From contig PHBE01000016.1 in the NCBI GenBank assembly GCA_002841885.1, forward strand, positions 34,290 through 98,289: DNA of 64,000 nt, given 5' to 3'. Source of the stretch: Deltaproteobacteria bacterium HGW-Deltaproteobacteria-18. GTDB taxonomy: Bacteria; Desulfobacterota; Desulfovibrionia; Desulfovibrionales; Desulfomicrobiaceae. Under the pieces are notes generated by a model. It was not told the origin of the DNA and did not search any database. It saw only the letters and a program-made list of their open reading frames with translations. Position 1 is the first letter of the stretch, and each line of letters starts with the position of its first letter. A program made the position numbers and the translations under genes. This document shows, one piece after another, positions 49,260 to 57,584 of the stretch.

Positions 49260-49851
49260 GGCACACAAGGATTACACCGGCGACAAGTTCGGGATGTGGC
49301 TTTTTCTGTTCACCGAGATCCTGCTCTTCGGCGGACTCTTTCTGCTTTATTCGGTCTATCTGCACCGTTATCCGGCGGAGTTCCATGAAGGCGGACTGCA
49401 GCTGAGCCGCGTCTTCGGCACTCTCAACACGGTCGTGCTCATCACCTCCAGCCTGACCGTGGCCCTGGCCATATCCGCCCTGCAACAGGGCAGAAAAACG
49501 CTCTGCCTCTGGCTATTGACCGCGACCATCGCCCTGGCCGGGGTCTTCATGGTCAACAAGTTTTTCGAATGGTCGGCCAAGATCGGCCACGGCATATACC
49601 CTGGTTCGCCGGAGATGGCGGCCGGCTCCGGAGGGGCGAACATCTTCTTCGGCCTGTACTACGTCATGACCGGAGCCCACGGCCTGCATGTGATCATCGG
49701 TGCGGCGATCCTTGGCTTTTGCATGCTGCGCATCTGGCAGGGCCGGGTCACGCCCGACGATTTCGGGCTGCTCGAGAACGGCGGCCTGTATTGGCATCTG
49801 GTCGATCTGGTCTGGATTTTCCTTTTCCCACTTTTTTACCTGATCAGCTGA
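49252..49851 (+). CDS. coxC: cytochrome c oxidase subunit III
   Basis: The protein has 199 residues and five hydrophobic helices. GMWLFLFTEILLFGGLF, FFGLYYVMTGAHGLHVIIGA and NGGLYWHLVDLVWIFLFP are signatures of subunit III of the short five-helix type. Starts inside the end of subunit I. Needed for stability of the oxidase. Confidence 0.95.
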   Translation: MSEAHKDYTGDKFGMWLFLFTEILLFGGLFLLYSVYLHRYPAEFHEGGLQLSRVFGTLNTVVLITSSLTVALAISALQQGRKTLCLWLLTATIALAGVFMVNKFFEWSAKIGHGIYPGSPEMAAGSGGANIFFGLYYVMTGAHGLHVIIGAAILGFCMLRIWQGRVTPDDFGLLENGGLYWHLVDLVWIFLFPLFYLIS

Positions 49852-49852
49852 C

Positions 49853-50149
49853 ATGACTACACAAAAACACATTCTGCCCTTTGCCCTGCTGACAAGAATC
49901 TGGCTGGCCCTCATGGTCCTGACCGGGGTCACGGTGGGTGTCGCGAGCTTCGATTTCGGCTATCTGAACGTGCTGGCGGCCATGGCCGTGGCCTCGACCA
50001 AGGCGCTCCTGGTGATCTTTTTCTTCATGCATCTCAAATACGAGAACCGGATGCTCGGGGCCTTCGTGCTGCTGGTCTTTGTCATACTGGCCATCTTCAT
50101 TGGCTTCACCTTTTTCGACGTGGCGATGCGGCCGGAGGCAGGCGCATGA
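49853..50149 (+). CDS. coxD: cytochrome c oxidase subunit IV (bacterial)
   Basis: Ninety-eight residues with three hydrophobic helices and FFMHLKYENRML near residue 57, as in the bacterial subunit IV family. It starts 2 bases after subunit III and overlaps subunit II by ATGA. Confidence 0.88.
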   Translation: MTTQKHILPFALLTRIWLALMVLTGVTVGVASFDFGYLNVLAAMAVASTKALLVIFFFMHLKYENRMLGAFVLLVFVILAIFIGFTFFDVAMRPEAGA

Positions 50150-51345
50150 TTCCGCCCATCACTCAGGTCGCGGCCCAGGTCGATCAGGTTTTCCTGCTGA
50201 TTTTCGGCGTTTCGGCCGCCATTTTGATCTTCATCACGGTGCTCATGGTCTGGTTCGTCATCCGCTATCATCACACCCGGCATCCCAAGGCGGCGGACAT
50301 TCGCGGCAACGTCCTGGCAGAGGTCATCTGGACGGTCATCCCGAGCATTCTGGTCATGGGCATGTTCTATTACGGCTGGGCCAGCTTCAAGGCGCTGCGT
50401 TCCGTCCCCGCCGACGCCATGCGCGTGCAGGTCACGGCGCGCATGTGGTCCTGGGTGTTCGAATACGAGAACGGCAAGCGTGCCAGCACCCTCTATGTGC
50501 CCCTGGATCGGGCCGTGCGTCTGGACATGACCTCCGTGGACGTCATCCACAGCTTCTTCGTACCCGCTTTCCGCATCAAGATGGACACCGTTCCCGGCAT
50601 GCAGACCCATGCCTGGTTCCAGGCCCAGCGTGAGGGCAGCTACGATATCCTGTGCGCCGAATACTGTGGTCTCAGGCATGCCAACATGCTCTCCACCGTC
50701 GAGGTCATGGACCCTGACGATTTTCGGACCTGGTACGAGAGTTCGGCAGCAGGGGACGAGGCCGCCATAGGGCTTCTGGAGTCCTACGGCTGCACGGCTT
50801 GTCACTCCCTGGACGGATCGGAGGAAATGGGGCCGACGCTGCTTAATATCTATGGGGCGCAACGACGGGTCGTCGACGCAAACGGCACGCGGGAAGCCTT
50901 CGTGGACGAAGCCTACCTGCGCCGCGCCATCGTCGAGCCGGACGCGGAACTGGTGGAGGGCTTCGAGGGTATGCCTGCCTACAAGGAGGAGATGCCGGAA
51001 CAGGATCTGGATGCCATCATCAAATATCTGACGGGCGGGGCCAAACGCGATCTGGATCGGGGGCGACAGCTGATGGAGGCCGAAGGTTGCCTGAGCTGTC
51101 ATTCCACGGACGGTTCGGAGATAGCCGGGCCGACGTTCAAGAACATCGTCGGCCGCGAGGTGGAAATGGCCGACGGTTCGCGGATGGCGGCCAATGATGA
51201 GTACCTGGTTGAAGCCATTCTTGATCCGGAGAAATTCATTGTCGTCGGGTATGATCCCATCATGCCCTCCTACGAACACCTTACCGAAGACGAGCTGCAG
51301 GCCATGGTCGACTACATGCACTCCTTGAGCGAAAACAATGATTAG
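50146..51345 (+). CDS. coxB: cytochrome c oxidase subunit II with two C-terminal c-haem domains
   Basis: The protein has 399 residues. Two N-terminal helices (about 14-38 and 57-77), then the cupredoxin domain with the CuA ligands H135, C170, C174, H178 and M181. It continues with two class I cytochrome domains, CTACH at 216-220 and CLSCH at 315-319, each followed by a Met candidate (MPAYKEEMP, MPSYEHLTEDE). Usual caa3 subunit II has one such domain; two is uncommon. It takes electrons from a periplasmic cytochrome, probably the c553-like protein encoded upstream. Confidence 0.95.
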   Translation: MIPPITQVAAQVDQVFLLIFGVSAAILIFITVLMVWFVIRYHHTRHPKAADIRGNVLAEVIWTVIPSILVMGMFYYGWASFKALRSVPADAMRVQVTARMWSWVFEYENGKRASTLYVPLDRAVRLDMTSVDVIHSFFVPAFRIKMDTVPGMQTHAWFQAQREGSYDILCAEYCGLRHANMLSTVEVMDPDDFRTWYESSAAGDEAAIGLLESYGCTACHSLDGSEEMGPTLLNIYGAQRRVVDANGTREAFVDEAYLRRAIVEPDAELVEGFEGMPAYKEEMPEQDLDAIIKYLTGGAKRDLDRGRQLMEAEGCLSCHSTDGSEIAGPTFKNIVGREVEMADGSRMAANDEYLVEAILDPEKFIVVGYDPIMPSYEHLTEDELQAMVDYMHSLSENND

Positions 51346-52165
51346 GGACATTTCGGCACTGATTCGGCCGGGTATCTCTCTGGCTGTCGGGCTTTCGTCT
51401 GTGGCCGGATACGCCATGTCCGCCGGGGATATGTCCGGCGGCGGAGCGCTTTTTGCCGGGACCTTTGCCTTGAGCGCTGCCGTTTCGGTTCTGAACCAGA
51501 TTCAGGAGCGCGGCCGCGATGCGCGCATGGAGCGGACCAGGAGGCGTCCGCTGGCCGACGGGAGAATGAGCGCGGGGCAGGGGGGGCTTATGTTCGCCTC
51601 CCTGCTGGTGATGTCGGTCATGTTTCTATGGCCTCTTCTTTCCTGGCTTGTCCTGCCTGTCCTGCTGGCGGTACTGGGCCTGTACAATGGCCTCTACACA
51701 CTGCTCAAGCCTGTCACGGGCTGGGCCATGATTCCCGGAGCGGCCTGCGGCGCGCTGCCTTTCTGGATAGGTTGGATATCCGGAGGGGGCGGGGTGTCCG
51801 CCATCGAGCCTGTCTATTTCTTCGCGCTTTATTTCGTTTGGCAGATGCCTCACTTCTGGATGCTGGCCGAGGCCAACGCCAAGGATTACGCCGCCGCAGG
51901 CTTCCCGGTTCCGGCCAACAGTTTTTCCGGCTTCTCACGGCAGGCCATTCCCAGAATCTGGGCCCTGGGCCTGGCCATGCTCGGCGGCATGGCTCCGCTG
52001 TTCGGCCTCACTTCAGGACCCGGCCAAGCCTATGCCTTGGCCACTGCCTGTCCCGCTTACGCCCTTTTGGCCGTTTTCGCGCGGGCCAGGGTGCTGCGCT
52101 TTGCGTCGGATGGATTTCTGGCGGGCGTGGTGCTTATGATCGTGGCTGAACGACTGGCCCGGTAA
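51338..52165 (+). CDS. ctaB: protohaem IX farnesyltransferase (UbiA family)
   Basis: The protein has 275 residues, about eight hydrophobic helices. LNQIQERGRDARMERTRRRP is the first prenyl-diphosphate binding motif of CtaB-type enzymes, and WQMPHFWMLAEANAKDYAAA the second. It converts haem b to haem o for the oxidase. No haem A synthase (ctaA) is in this window, so whether haem A is made is open. Overlaps subunit II by 8 bases and ends the operon. Confidence 0.92.
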   Translation: MIRDISALIRPGISLAVGLSSVAGYAMSAGDMSGGGALFAGTFALSAAVSVLNQIQERGRDARMERTRRRPLADGRMSAGQGGLMFASLLVMSVMFLWPLLSWLVLPVLLAVLGLYNGLYTLLKPVTGWAMIPGAACGALPFWIGWISGGGGVSAIEPVYFFALYFVWQMPHFWMLAEANAKDYAAAGFPVPANSFSGFSRQAIPRIWALGLAMLGGMAPLFGLTSGPGQAYALATACPAYALLAVFARARVLRFASDGFLAGVVLMIVAERLAR

Positions 52166-52260
52166 AGACGAAAACAGGCCGCTTCCAATGACTCAATGTC
52201 TCTCGCCCATCCCCGTGTCGGACGTTGGCGAGGCGATGTCCCGGACTCCGGTCTGAAACG

Positions 52261-52296
52261 CCAGAAGCCACGCCGGTTTCCCCGCGTGGCTTCTGG
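52261..52296. terminator. hairpin between convergent ctaB and stress protein genes
   Basis: CCAGAAGCCACGC (52261-52273) pairs with GCGTGGCTTCTGG (52284-52296) over 10 bases. No T tract, but the 13-bp perfect stem between convergent stops makes it a likely bidirectional terminator. Confidence 0.65.
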
Positions 52297-52314
52297 TGTG
52301 AGTCAATCCGGTAA

Positions 52315-52830
52315 TCAGCAGGCGTGCTGCAGATTGGCGGCGGGGGCGAAGCGCCATTTGTGCAGGCATGAGGTGCCGCAGGAGTTGGAGCATTCGCATT
52401 CATCGCCGATCACGACCACGGGCACGGAGCTTTGCTTGCTGACCGTGTCCGTCAGGGATCCGAGAATCTTGCTCGCGGAGGCATTTCCCTTGGTGCCCAT
52501 GATGATCATGTCGCAGTCATGATCGTGGGCGGCCTTGACGATTGCGTCGGATGTCGCGCCCTGCTCGACCACGATTTCGAACTCCACACCGGCTTCTCTG
52601 CATCCATCAACGAAGATGGCAAAAATCTTGCCCATTTCTTCCAGATTCTTGCGGATGATTTTTTCGCGGCCATCAGGACTGATGCGTCCGCTGATCAGAC
52701 CGTGGGAGTGAAACAGGACAACCTTTGCTCCGCACTGTTTGGCCAGCGCGATGGCGTAACGTTTGGCGCGGCGGCTCGCCTCGCTGTTGTTTACCGGAAC
52801 CAGAAAAGTTTTGAAGCCTGGCAATTTCAT
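52315..52830 (-). CDS. universal stress protein, single domain with Cys-rich tail
   Basis: The protein has 171 residues (GGGAGAA upstream of ATG). FKTFLVPVNNSEASRRAKRY and IIMGTKGNASASKILGSLTD are the UspA start and nucleotide loop. A C-terminal extension of about 25 residues has several Cys and His (ECECSNSCGTSCLHKW), suggesting a metal or redox site not usual for UspA. Monocistronic. Confidence 0.9.
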   Translation of the reverse strand: MKLPGFKTFLVPVNNSEASRRAKRYAIALAKQCGAKVVLFHSHGLISGRISPDGREKIIRKNLEEMGKIFAIFVDGCREAGVEFEIVVEQGATSDAIVKAAHDHDCDMIIMGTKGNASASKILGSLTDTVSKQSSVPVVVIGDECECSNSCGTSCLHKWRFAPAANLQHAC

Positions 52831-53175
52831 ATGAATTTTCTCCCGAGGAATTATTGAGTTGGTTAATCAATCAGTTTGTGCCATGTGTCACAAGAGAGCG
52901 TCAAGAAAATTTTTATGCAGTTTTGAAATCCCTGTCAGCACAGATGGTTGGAGGGTTGGGCTTCCTTCCGGGGAGTATTCGCTGAGCCGTGCCGAGCTGG
53001 TTTCGAAACGGTCATCTTGGACTATGGAAATGCAACAGCTTCGAGTGTGAAGTATCGACTATGGATATGCGCAACATGCTGCAGAATTAAGCAAGTGCGC
53101 TTGCCATTGCCGCGCGATGGGCCTAAATAAGGATCGTTTTACAATCAACCGATATTTCACTTCAGGAGGTGTATT
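52831..53175. other. intergenic stretch upstream of CGGC gene
   Basis: About 345 bases, short frames only. AGGAGGTG precedes the next gene. I see no RNA gene or element here. Confidence 0.4.
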
Positions 53176-53541
53176 GTGGAAAAAATTCTGATCGTGGGGT
53201 GCAAGAACACCATGGATGACGTTTGCATCGGCTGTTCACGCTGTCTGGTGGCCTTCAACAGAAGACAGGGGATCTTTGAGATTTACGAGGGCACCGATGC
53301 CGAGATCGTCGGCATGGTCGGCTGCGGCGGATGTCCGGCACCGGCCATAGTGACCCGGCTCATGCAGGTCAAGCTCTGGAACGCACCCATGAACGAAAAA
53401 CCCACCGTGATCCACATCGCGCCCTGCATTGCCGAGCAGTGTCCCCACAAGGAAGACATCATCAAGAAAATCACGGCCAAGGCCGGTATTCGCGTCATCG
53501 AAGGCACGCATCCCTATGTTCCGAAGGATATTTTCGCCTGA
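53176..53541 (+). CDS. CGGC domain protein
   Basis: The protein has 121 residues from GTG 53176 with AGGAGGTG just upstream. CIGCSRCLVAFNRRQG, VGCGGCPAPAIV and IAPCIAEQCPHK are the conserved cysteine sets of the CGGC family, predicted metal-binding and often found in anaerobes. Function unknown. Stands alone. Confidence 0.85.
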   Translation: MEKILIVGCKNTMDDVCIGCSRCLVAFNRRQGIFEIYEGTDAEIVGMVGCGGCPAPAIVTRLMQVKLWNAPMNEKPTVIHIAPCIAEQCPHKEDIIKKITAKAGIRVIEGTHPYVPKDIFA

Positions 53542-53719
53542 AGCCGAAAAAAGGCCGCAGACGCATGAGCGTTACGAGTTTTCTTGAACCTTCGAGGCTC
53601 ATTGATTTTTTAGAATATACGTGTTTCTGACTATGTCAAAAGAGATGTGATTATAGATAGTTAAGCCTTTATTTACCGAAAGTCGTCAGGAAAGACCTGG
53701 CTGCCTTGAAAACACTGCT

Positions 53720-53760
53720 GCGCATGACCGTTCCTTCATCGAGACGGTCATGCGCTTTTT
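53720..53760 (+). terminator. intrinsic terminator
   Basis: GCGCATGACCGT (53720-53731) pairs with ACGGTCATGCGC (53744-53755) and is followed by TTTTT. It lies 178 bases after the CGGC stop. The rest of 53542-54008 holds no gene and is AT-rich from about 53880. Confidence 0.8.
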
Positions 53761-54008
53761 ATGACCTTGTCGGTTTTTGTGTCGTTAGCTGAAATAAATT
53801 TTTCGCATCGGCAGAAGTTCCGTCCAATCATGCGCGCCTCTGGTCACTTTGTGACTGGAGGTTTTTTTGTGGCTAAAAATCGATCCTGATGGGTCTTGTA
53901 AGCATATATACTTAATTATTTTAAATTTTTTTAACTACTATAAGAATATCATGCAAATTCAGTTGCAGATAAAACATTGGAATAACTTTCAAGCAATGGA
54001 GTTTTGAA

Positions 54009-54560
54009 GTGATATATCGAGTTACTATTATTTTATGTGTTATCATGTCATTGTCTTCATATTCGAATGCAGATAATTCAAATAATAGCGAATCAAATTC
54101 GTGGGTTATTTATCTTGCTTTAGATCCGGATAGCGCAAACAGGATAGCATTGATGAATCATGTTGATATAGATTTAAAACAATACCAATATCCTCTTTAT
54201 GTTGGCTATGTATATTCTCCGGATTATAAAATTGTATATTATAGATCATTCACTCCACTTGTTGATAAAGTATTAAAAAGGTGGTGTGAATATGCATCTA
54301 AAGGAGGGTTTAACATTCCAGGGTATGGAAATTATGACAATGGAGATAAAGACTATATTTATGCTGCAAGTATAAATTTGCAACAGTTTGAAGGGTTTGT
54401 CGTAATCATGCGAGGTATCGGTGTTGAACCGGACGATGAATGGCGACCGGTGTTTCAGCAAATGTTCACTATTGACGATGACCCTGATGCAACGAGCAGA
54501 AAGATGAATAAAATTCCTAAAACGTATTGGCCAGAAAACACTTTACCTGGTCACGAATAG
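54009..54560 (+). CDS. AT-rich exported hypothetical protein in CdiA-debris island
   Basis: The protein has 183 residues from GTG 54009 (TGGAG upstream). A signal peptide ends near SSYSNADN. GC content is clearly lower than neighbours, with many Asn, Tyr, Asp and Ile codons rich in A/T, suggesting acquisition. WVIYLALDPDSANRIALMN and YGNYDNGDKDYIYAASINL are notable but match no family I know. It is followed after 28 bases by a fragment of a CdiA-type protein. In such islands immunity genes are typically AT-rich and lie next to toxin fragments, so an exported immunity protein is a possibility only. Confidence 0.7.
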   Translation: MIYRVTIILCVIMSLSSYSNADNSNNSESNSWVIYLALDPDSANRIALMNHVDIDLKQYQYPLYVGYVYSPDYKIVYYRSFTPLVDKVLKRWCEYASKGGFNIPGYGNYDNGDKDYIYAASINLQQFEGFVVIMRGIGVEPDDEWRPVFQQMFTIDDDPDATSRKMNKIPKTYWPENTLPGHE

Positions 54561-54587
54561 TAAACTGATAATCCGTATTGAATCTGA

Positions 54588-55076
54588 CACCCCAAGGATC
54601 ACGACAAATCCAAGAACTTCCAAGTCAGCCTGTCAGGTTCTTATTCCTCCGGCGAAGAGGGTGTCGCGTCATCCTTCAACACCTTCGATGGCAGTTACAA
54701 TTCCGGAGACCGACGTCAGGTCAATCGCGCCACCATCGGCGAGGGCGAGATCATCATTCGCTCCGACCCCGCCACAGGTCTGGAAGGGTTGAATCGGAAC
54801 TTGAAAAGAGCCCAGCAAATTACCAGGGACTAAAAGACTTCGGTTGTCGTGTATTTCGATAGTTCGGCGATCCGGGAAGTAGCGAGCGGTTTCGAAGGTA
54901 TCAGAAGCAATCTGGAAAAGCTGGCCCAACTGGTGAAACAGGCGCTGCCCGCTGATCAACGTCTTCAGGACAGCGTGGATAACCAGTTGTCCATCCGGGT
55001 TAAGCTTATTGAGAAGGGAATGACCGGTGAGCAGGCCGATGCCGTGCTTCAGAAATATGCCCGTACGCCGACTTGA
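54588..55076 (+). pseudogene. CdiA/filamentous haemagglutinin C-terminal fragment, broken by a stop
   Basis: One frame reads FQVSLSGSYSSGEEGVASSF, then GEGEIIIRSDPATGLEGLNR and KRAQQITRD, then a TAA at 54831, then KTSVVVYFDSSAIREVASGF and EKLAQLVKQALPADQR. This series is characteristic of the region before the toxin domain in CdiA-type proteins. There is no start, no N-terminal repeats or secretion domain, and the stop lies mid-domain, so this is debris or a displaced (orphan) cdiA segment. The frame closes at 55076. Confidence 0.8.
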
Positions 55077-55363
55077 TGGGTGAGATCGGTAAGTTGGTCG
55101 AGGCGAAGGGTGGTTGGGACAATCTGGCGGAAGCCGAGGCGCAGGCATTTCTGAATTTATTGATACTGGACTCGCGCTTTGTGACGCTGGTGGCTTCTTC
55201 GGATGACAGTCTCTCTGATTCATTCGGGATCGTGGTAAGCAGCGGAAAATTTGTCCTTGGGGCGGTAGTGGGCGGTCTTGAGGCTGCTGGTTCCGACGCG
55301 AAGTCGGCGCTTTCCTTTCTCAACGACATGTCCGGCTACATGCTGAACAAGGCAAGAAATTGA
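55076..55363 (+). CDS. small hypothetical protein or next segment of the CdiA-type debris
   Basis: Ninety-five residues starting MGEIGKLVEAKGGWDNLAEA, with ATG overlapping the preceding TGA by one base. Glycine- and alanine-rich segment FVLGAVVGGLEAAGSDAKSA. It may be a frameshifted continuation of the fragment upstream. After its stop and one more TAG, the same frame reopens at 55376 for 38 codons (EVLNFAKIINDLVGGIAYLV) to a TAG at 55490-55492, another sign of decay. Confidence 0.4.
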   Translation: MGEIGKLVEAKGGWDNLAEAEAQAFLNLLILDSRFVTLVASSDDSLSDSFGIVVSSGKFVLGAVVGGLEAAGSDAKSALSFLNDMSGYMLNKARN

Positions 55364-55375
55364 TATCTCTACTAG

Positions 55376-55492
55376 CAGGAGGTCCTCAATTTTGCCAAGA
55401 TCATCAATGACCTTGTCGGCGGGATTGCGTATCTGGTTCAGCGTACGGACGAGGTTGGTCCAGCCATAGTTGGCGGTTTGGAGAAGCAGTAG
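55376..55492 (+). pseudogene. short in-frame remnant following the CdiA-type debris
   Basis: Thirty-eight codons in the same frame as the preceding 95-residue frame, separated by two stops, reading QEVLNFAKIINDLVGGIAYL and ending GGLEKQ. No start or family. Probably continuation of the decayed protein. Confidence 0.3.
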
Positions 55493-55520
55493 AATGGTTA
55501 TTAGGCAGCCTTCAGCGATT

Positions 55521-55560
55521 ATCCTGCTCCGGCAGGCTGTTTAGACTGCCGGAGCAGGAT
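55521..55560. terminator. hairpin ending the island
   Basis: ATCCTGCTCCGGCAG (55521-55535) pairs perfectly with CTGCCGGAGCAGGAT (55546-55560). It lies 8 bases from the stop of the convergent lipoprotein gene and may serve both directions. Confidence 0.7.
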
Positions 55561-55567
55561 TGAATCT

Positions 55568-55963
55568 TCACTGAAACAGACCTGTTTTGACCTGGACTGG
55601 CGACTCGCTCATGGAATAGCGCTTCACTATGCCCTTATCGTCAAATAGAACTGTCAGCTCTTTTTTTGTACCGGTTGCAGATGTACCGAGCATATTCACA
55701 AAGGGTATAAAATTGACTGCATCAGCACTTATTTTTGCCATTTGGTATCTCCATATCTCAAGGCCTCCTTCTGTAAAAGTGGTTGATATGGGGGATCCAA
55801 ATAAAGAACGAACTTCATCTTTGGTCGTTTTTCCCTCGAAAATTTTTTGTGCGACAGACGCTTCGCTCTCTTTCCGCAGGCTTTTGTTTCCGCTACTCGC
55901 ACACCCTGTCAGGAGCAGCAGTGAAAGCATTATCACCCCTGCCGTGTAAATTATTTTTCTCAC
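55568..55963 (-). CDS. BamE/SmpA-like lipoprotein
   Basis: The protein has 131 residues from GTG 55963 with AAGGAGG 6 bases upstream. Lipobox LLTGCASSG, then AQKIFEGKTTKDEVRSLFGSP, the SmpA/BamE fold signature, and LEIWRYQM. An outer-membrane or periplasmic lipoprotein. GC content is lower than usual here and AT-rich sequence lies upstream, so it may be part of the acquired island. Ordinary BamE is normally near other genes. Confidence 0.85.
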   Translation of the reverse strand: MRKIIYTAGVIMLSLLLLTGCASSGNKSLRKESEASVAQKIFEGKTTKDEVRSLFGSPISTTFTEGGLEIWRYQMAKISADAVNFIPFVNMLGTSATGTKKELTVLFDDKGIVKRYSMSESPVQVKTGLFQ

Positions 55964-56445
55964 TTTAAACCTCCTTTATTAATAATTTATTTTTATTAAT
56001 CTCTCCAGATAATTATTTATGTTTTATAAATTTTATGTTTTCTTGTTAAATACAAATATATATAGTATTATAAATTCTTATTTATAATTAAATTTATATA
56101 ATAATTATAAATAAAATAATGTTTAAATTTTTTAATGCATGCGGATTTGGAAGTATGTTGAGTTAATAATGCTGAGGGGGGCTACTTATGCCTGGCCGAT
56201 GGCCTGCTCAAGGCCTGTCCTGGCTATGCGGGTATTCCGATTTTTTTGCGTTTCGAGACGCTACACTTGTTTTCGGATTGTTTTTTGGTCGGGATTATTG
56301 TGCCTGATTGCGGCGCAGCGAGTACGGTGATGACGGGCGATCGGCATGATCACGATTGCCCGTTGCCTTGTCGGCGCCACCGGTAATACAGGGTATGCAT
56401 TCCGGGCCCGATGTCCGGACATGAGCGCGAAATCCGGAGGATCGC
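55964..56445. other. AT-rich gap
   Basis: About 480 bases; 55975-56130 is extremely AT-rich (runs of A/T with few G/C). A 63-codon frame at 56139-56330 has no support. Possibly the island boundary. Confidence 0.45.
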
Positions 56446-57480
56446 ATGGACGTTGGCAGGAGCAGGCTGCGACAGGCGGTGGAAAAGGGCATTCTTGACG
56501 CCGGACAGGCGGAGCGGCTGTGGGAGTTTCTGGAGGCTTCGGCCATGGATACGCCTGGCTTCCGCTTCACACATATCCTCTATTATCTGGGCGGCCTCAT
56601 GGCCATTGGCGCCATGAGCCTGTTCATGACCCTGGGATGGGAGTCGTTCGGGGGATGGGGGCTCTTTGGCATTGCCGTGGTCTACGCTTTGGCCGGGCTT
56701 TTGCTCACCGAAAATTTTCTGCACAAGCGCCGCTTGCCCATCCCGGCCGGGATCATCGCTGCCTTTGTCGTGGCCCTGACTCCGCTGGCGATCTATGGCT
56801 TCCAGGAAGCCATGGGCTGGTGGGCCGATGGACGGGTTTACCGCGACTACCATGTCTATATCGACTGGCGCTGGATTTTCATGGAGCTTGGCACCCTGGC
56901 CGCCGGGGCGATCATGCTCTGGCGCTACCGGTTGCCGTTTCTGGTCATGCCTGTGGCTGCGACGCTGTGGTACATGAGCATGGATCTGGCGCCCTTCATC
57001 TTCGGTCAGGCCGACGTCACCTGGGAGCTGCGCAAGCTCGTTTCGCTCTGGTCCGGCGTGGTCATCACCCTTGTCGCCCTGTGGATCGACATCCGCACCA
57101 GGGGTGAAAAAGACTTCGCCTTCTGGCTTTACATTTTCGGGGTCACTGCGTTCTGGGGCGGTCTTTCGCTGATGCGCTCCGACAGCGAGCTGAACAAGTT
57201 CCTCTATTTCTGCATCAACATGCTGCTTATCTTCTGCGGCGCAGCGTTGCGGCGCAGGGTTTTTGCCGTTTTCGGCGGCCTGGGCGCGGCGGGCTATCTG
57301 GGCTACCTGTCCTGGAACGTCTTCAAGGACAGCCTGCTCTTTCCTTTCGTACTGACCTTGATTGGGCTTGGCGTCATCTGGATGGGCATCATCTGGCAAC
57401 GCAACGAGAAGGCCATTGCTCAGAAATTGCGCGGATTCCTGCCACTGCCGCTGCGGGATTTGGTGGACCGCCGAGGCTAG
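56446..57480 (+). CDS. DUF2157-like multipass membrane protein
   Basis: The protein has 344 residues (GGAGG before ATG). An N-terminal soluble part, LRQAVEKGILDAGQAERLWE, is the short helical motif often found before DUF2157 membrane domains. About nine hydrophobic helices follow, such as ILYYLGGLMAIGAMSLFMTL and LLIFCGAALRRRVFAVFGGL. Function unknown. Monocistronic with its own terminator. Confidence 0.75.
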   Translation: MDVGRSRLRQAVEKGILDAGQAERLWEFLEASAMDTPGFRFTHILYYLGGLMAIGAMSLFMTLGWESFGGWGLFGIAVVYALAGLLLTENFLHKRRLPIPAGIIAAFVVALTPLAIYGFQEAMGWWADGRVYRDYHVYIDWRWIFMELGTLAAGAIMLWRYRLPFLVMPVAATLWYMSMDLAPFIFGQADVTWELRKLVSLWSGVVITLVALWIDIRTRGEKDFAFWLYIFGVTAFWGGLSLMRSDSELNKFLYFCINMLLIFCGAALRRRVFAVFGGLGAAGYLGYLSWNVFKDSLLFPFVLTLIGLGVIWMGIIWQRNEKAIAQKLRGFLPLPLRDLVDRRG

Positions 57481-57510
57481 CGGGCCAGCGCGATTTTCGC
57501 TTCATCAAAA

Positions 57511-57550
57511 CGTGAAAGAGCCGCAGGAAAATTCCCGCGGCTCTTTCACG
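57511..57550. terminator. hairpin between convergent genes
   Basis: CGTGAAAGAGCCGC (57511-57524) pairs with GCGGCTCTTTCACG (57537-57550). Lies between the membrane protein and CvfB-like genes; no strong T tract. Confidence 0.65.
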
Positions 57551-57584
57551 TTGACCCCAGTGGTCATGGGTCTTCAAATCAGGC

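Noticed and set aside
47634..49268. A 544-codon minus-strand frame opposite coxA
   Set aside because: Shadow of the oxidase gene caused by codon bias; no family resemblance.
56139..56330. A 63-codon plus-strand frame in the AT-rich gap
   Set aside because: Composition with many Arg, Cys and Phe and no ribosome site.
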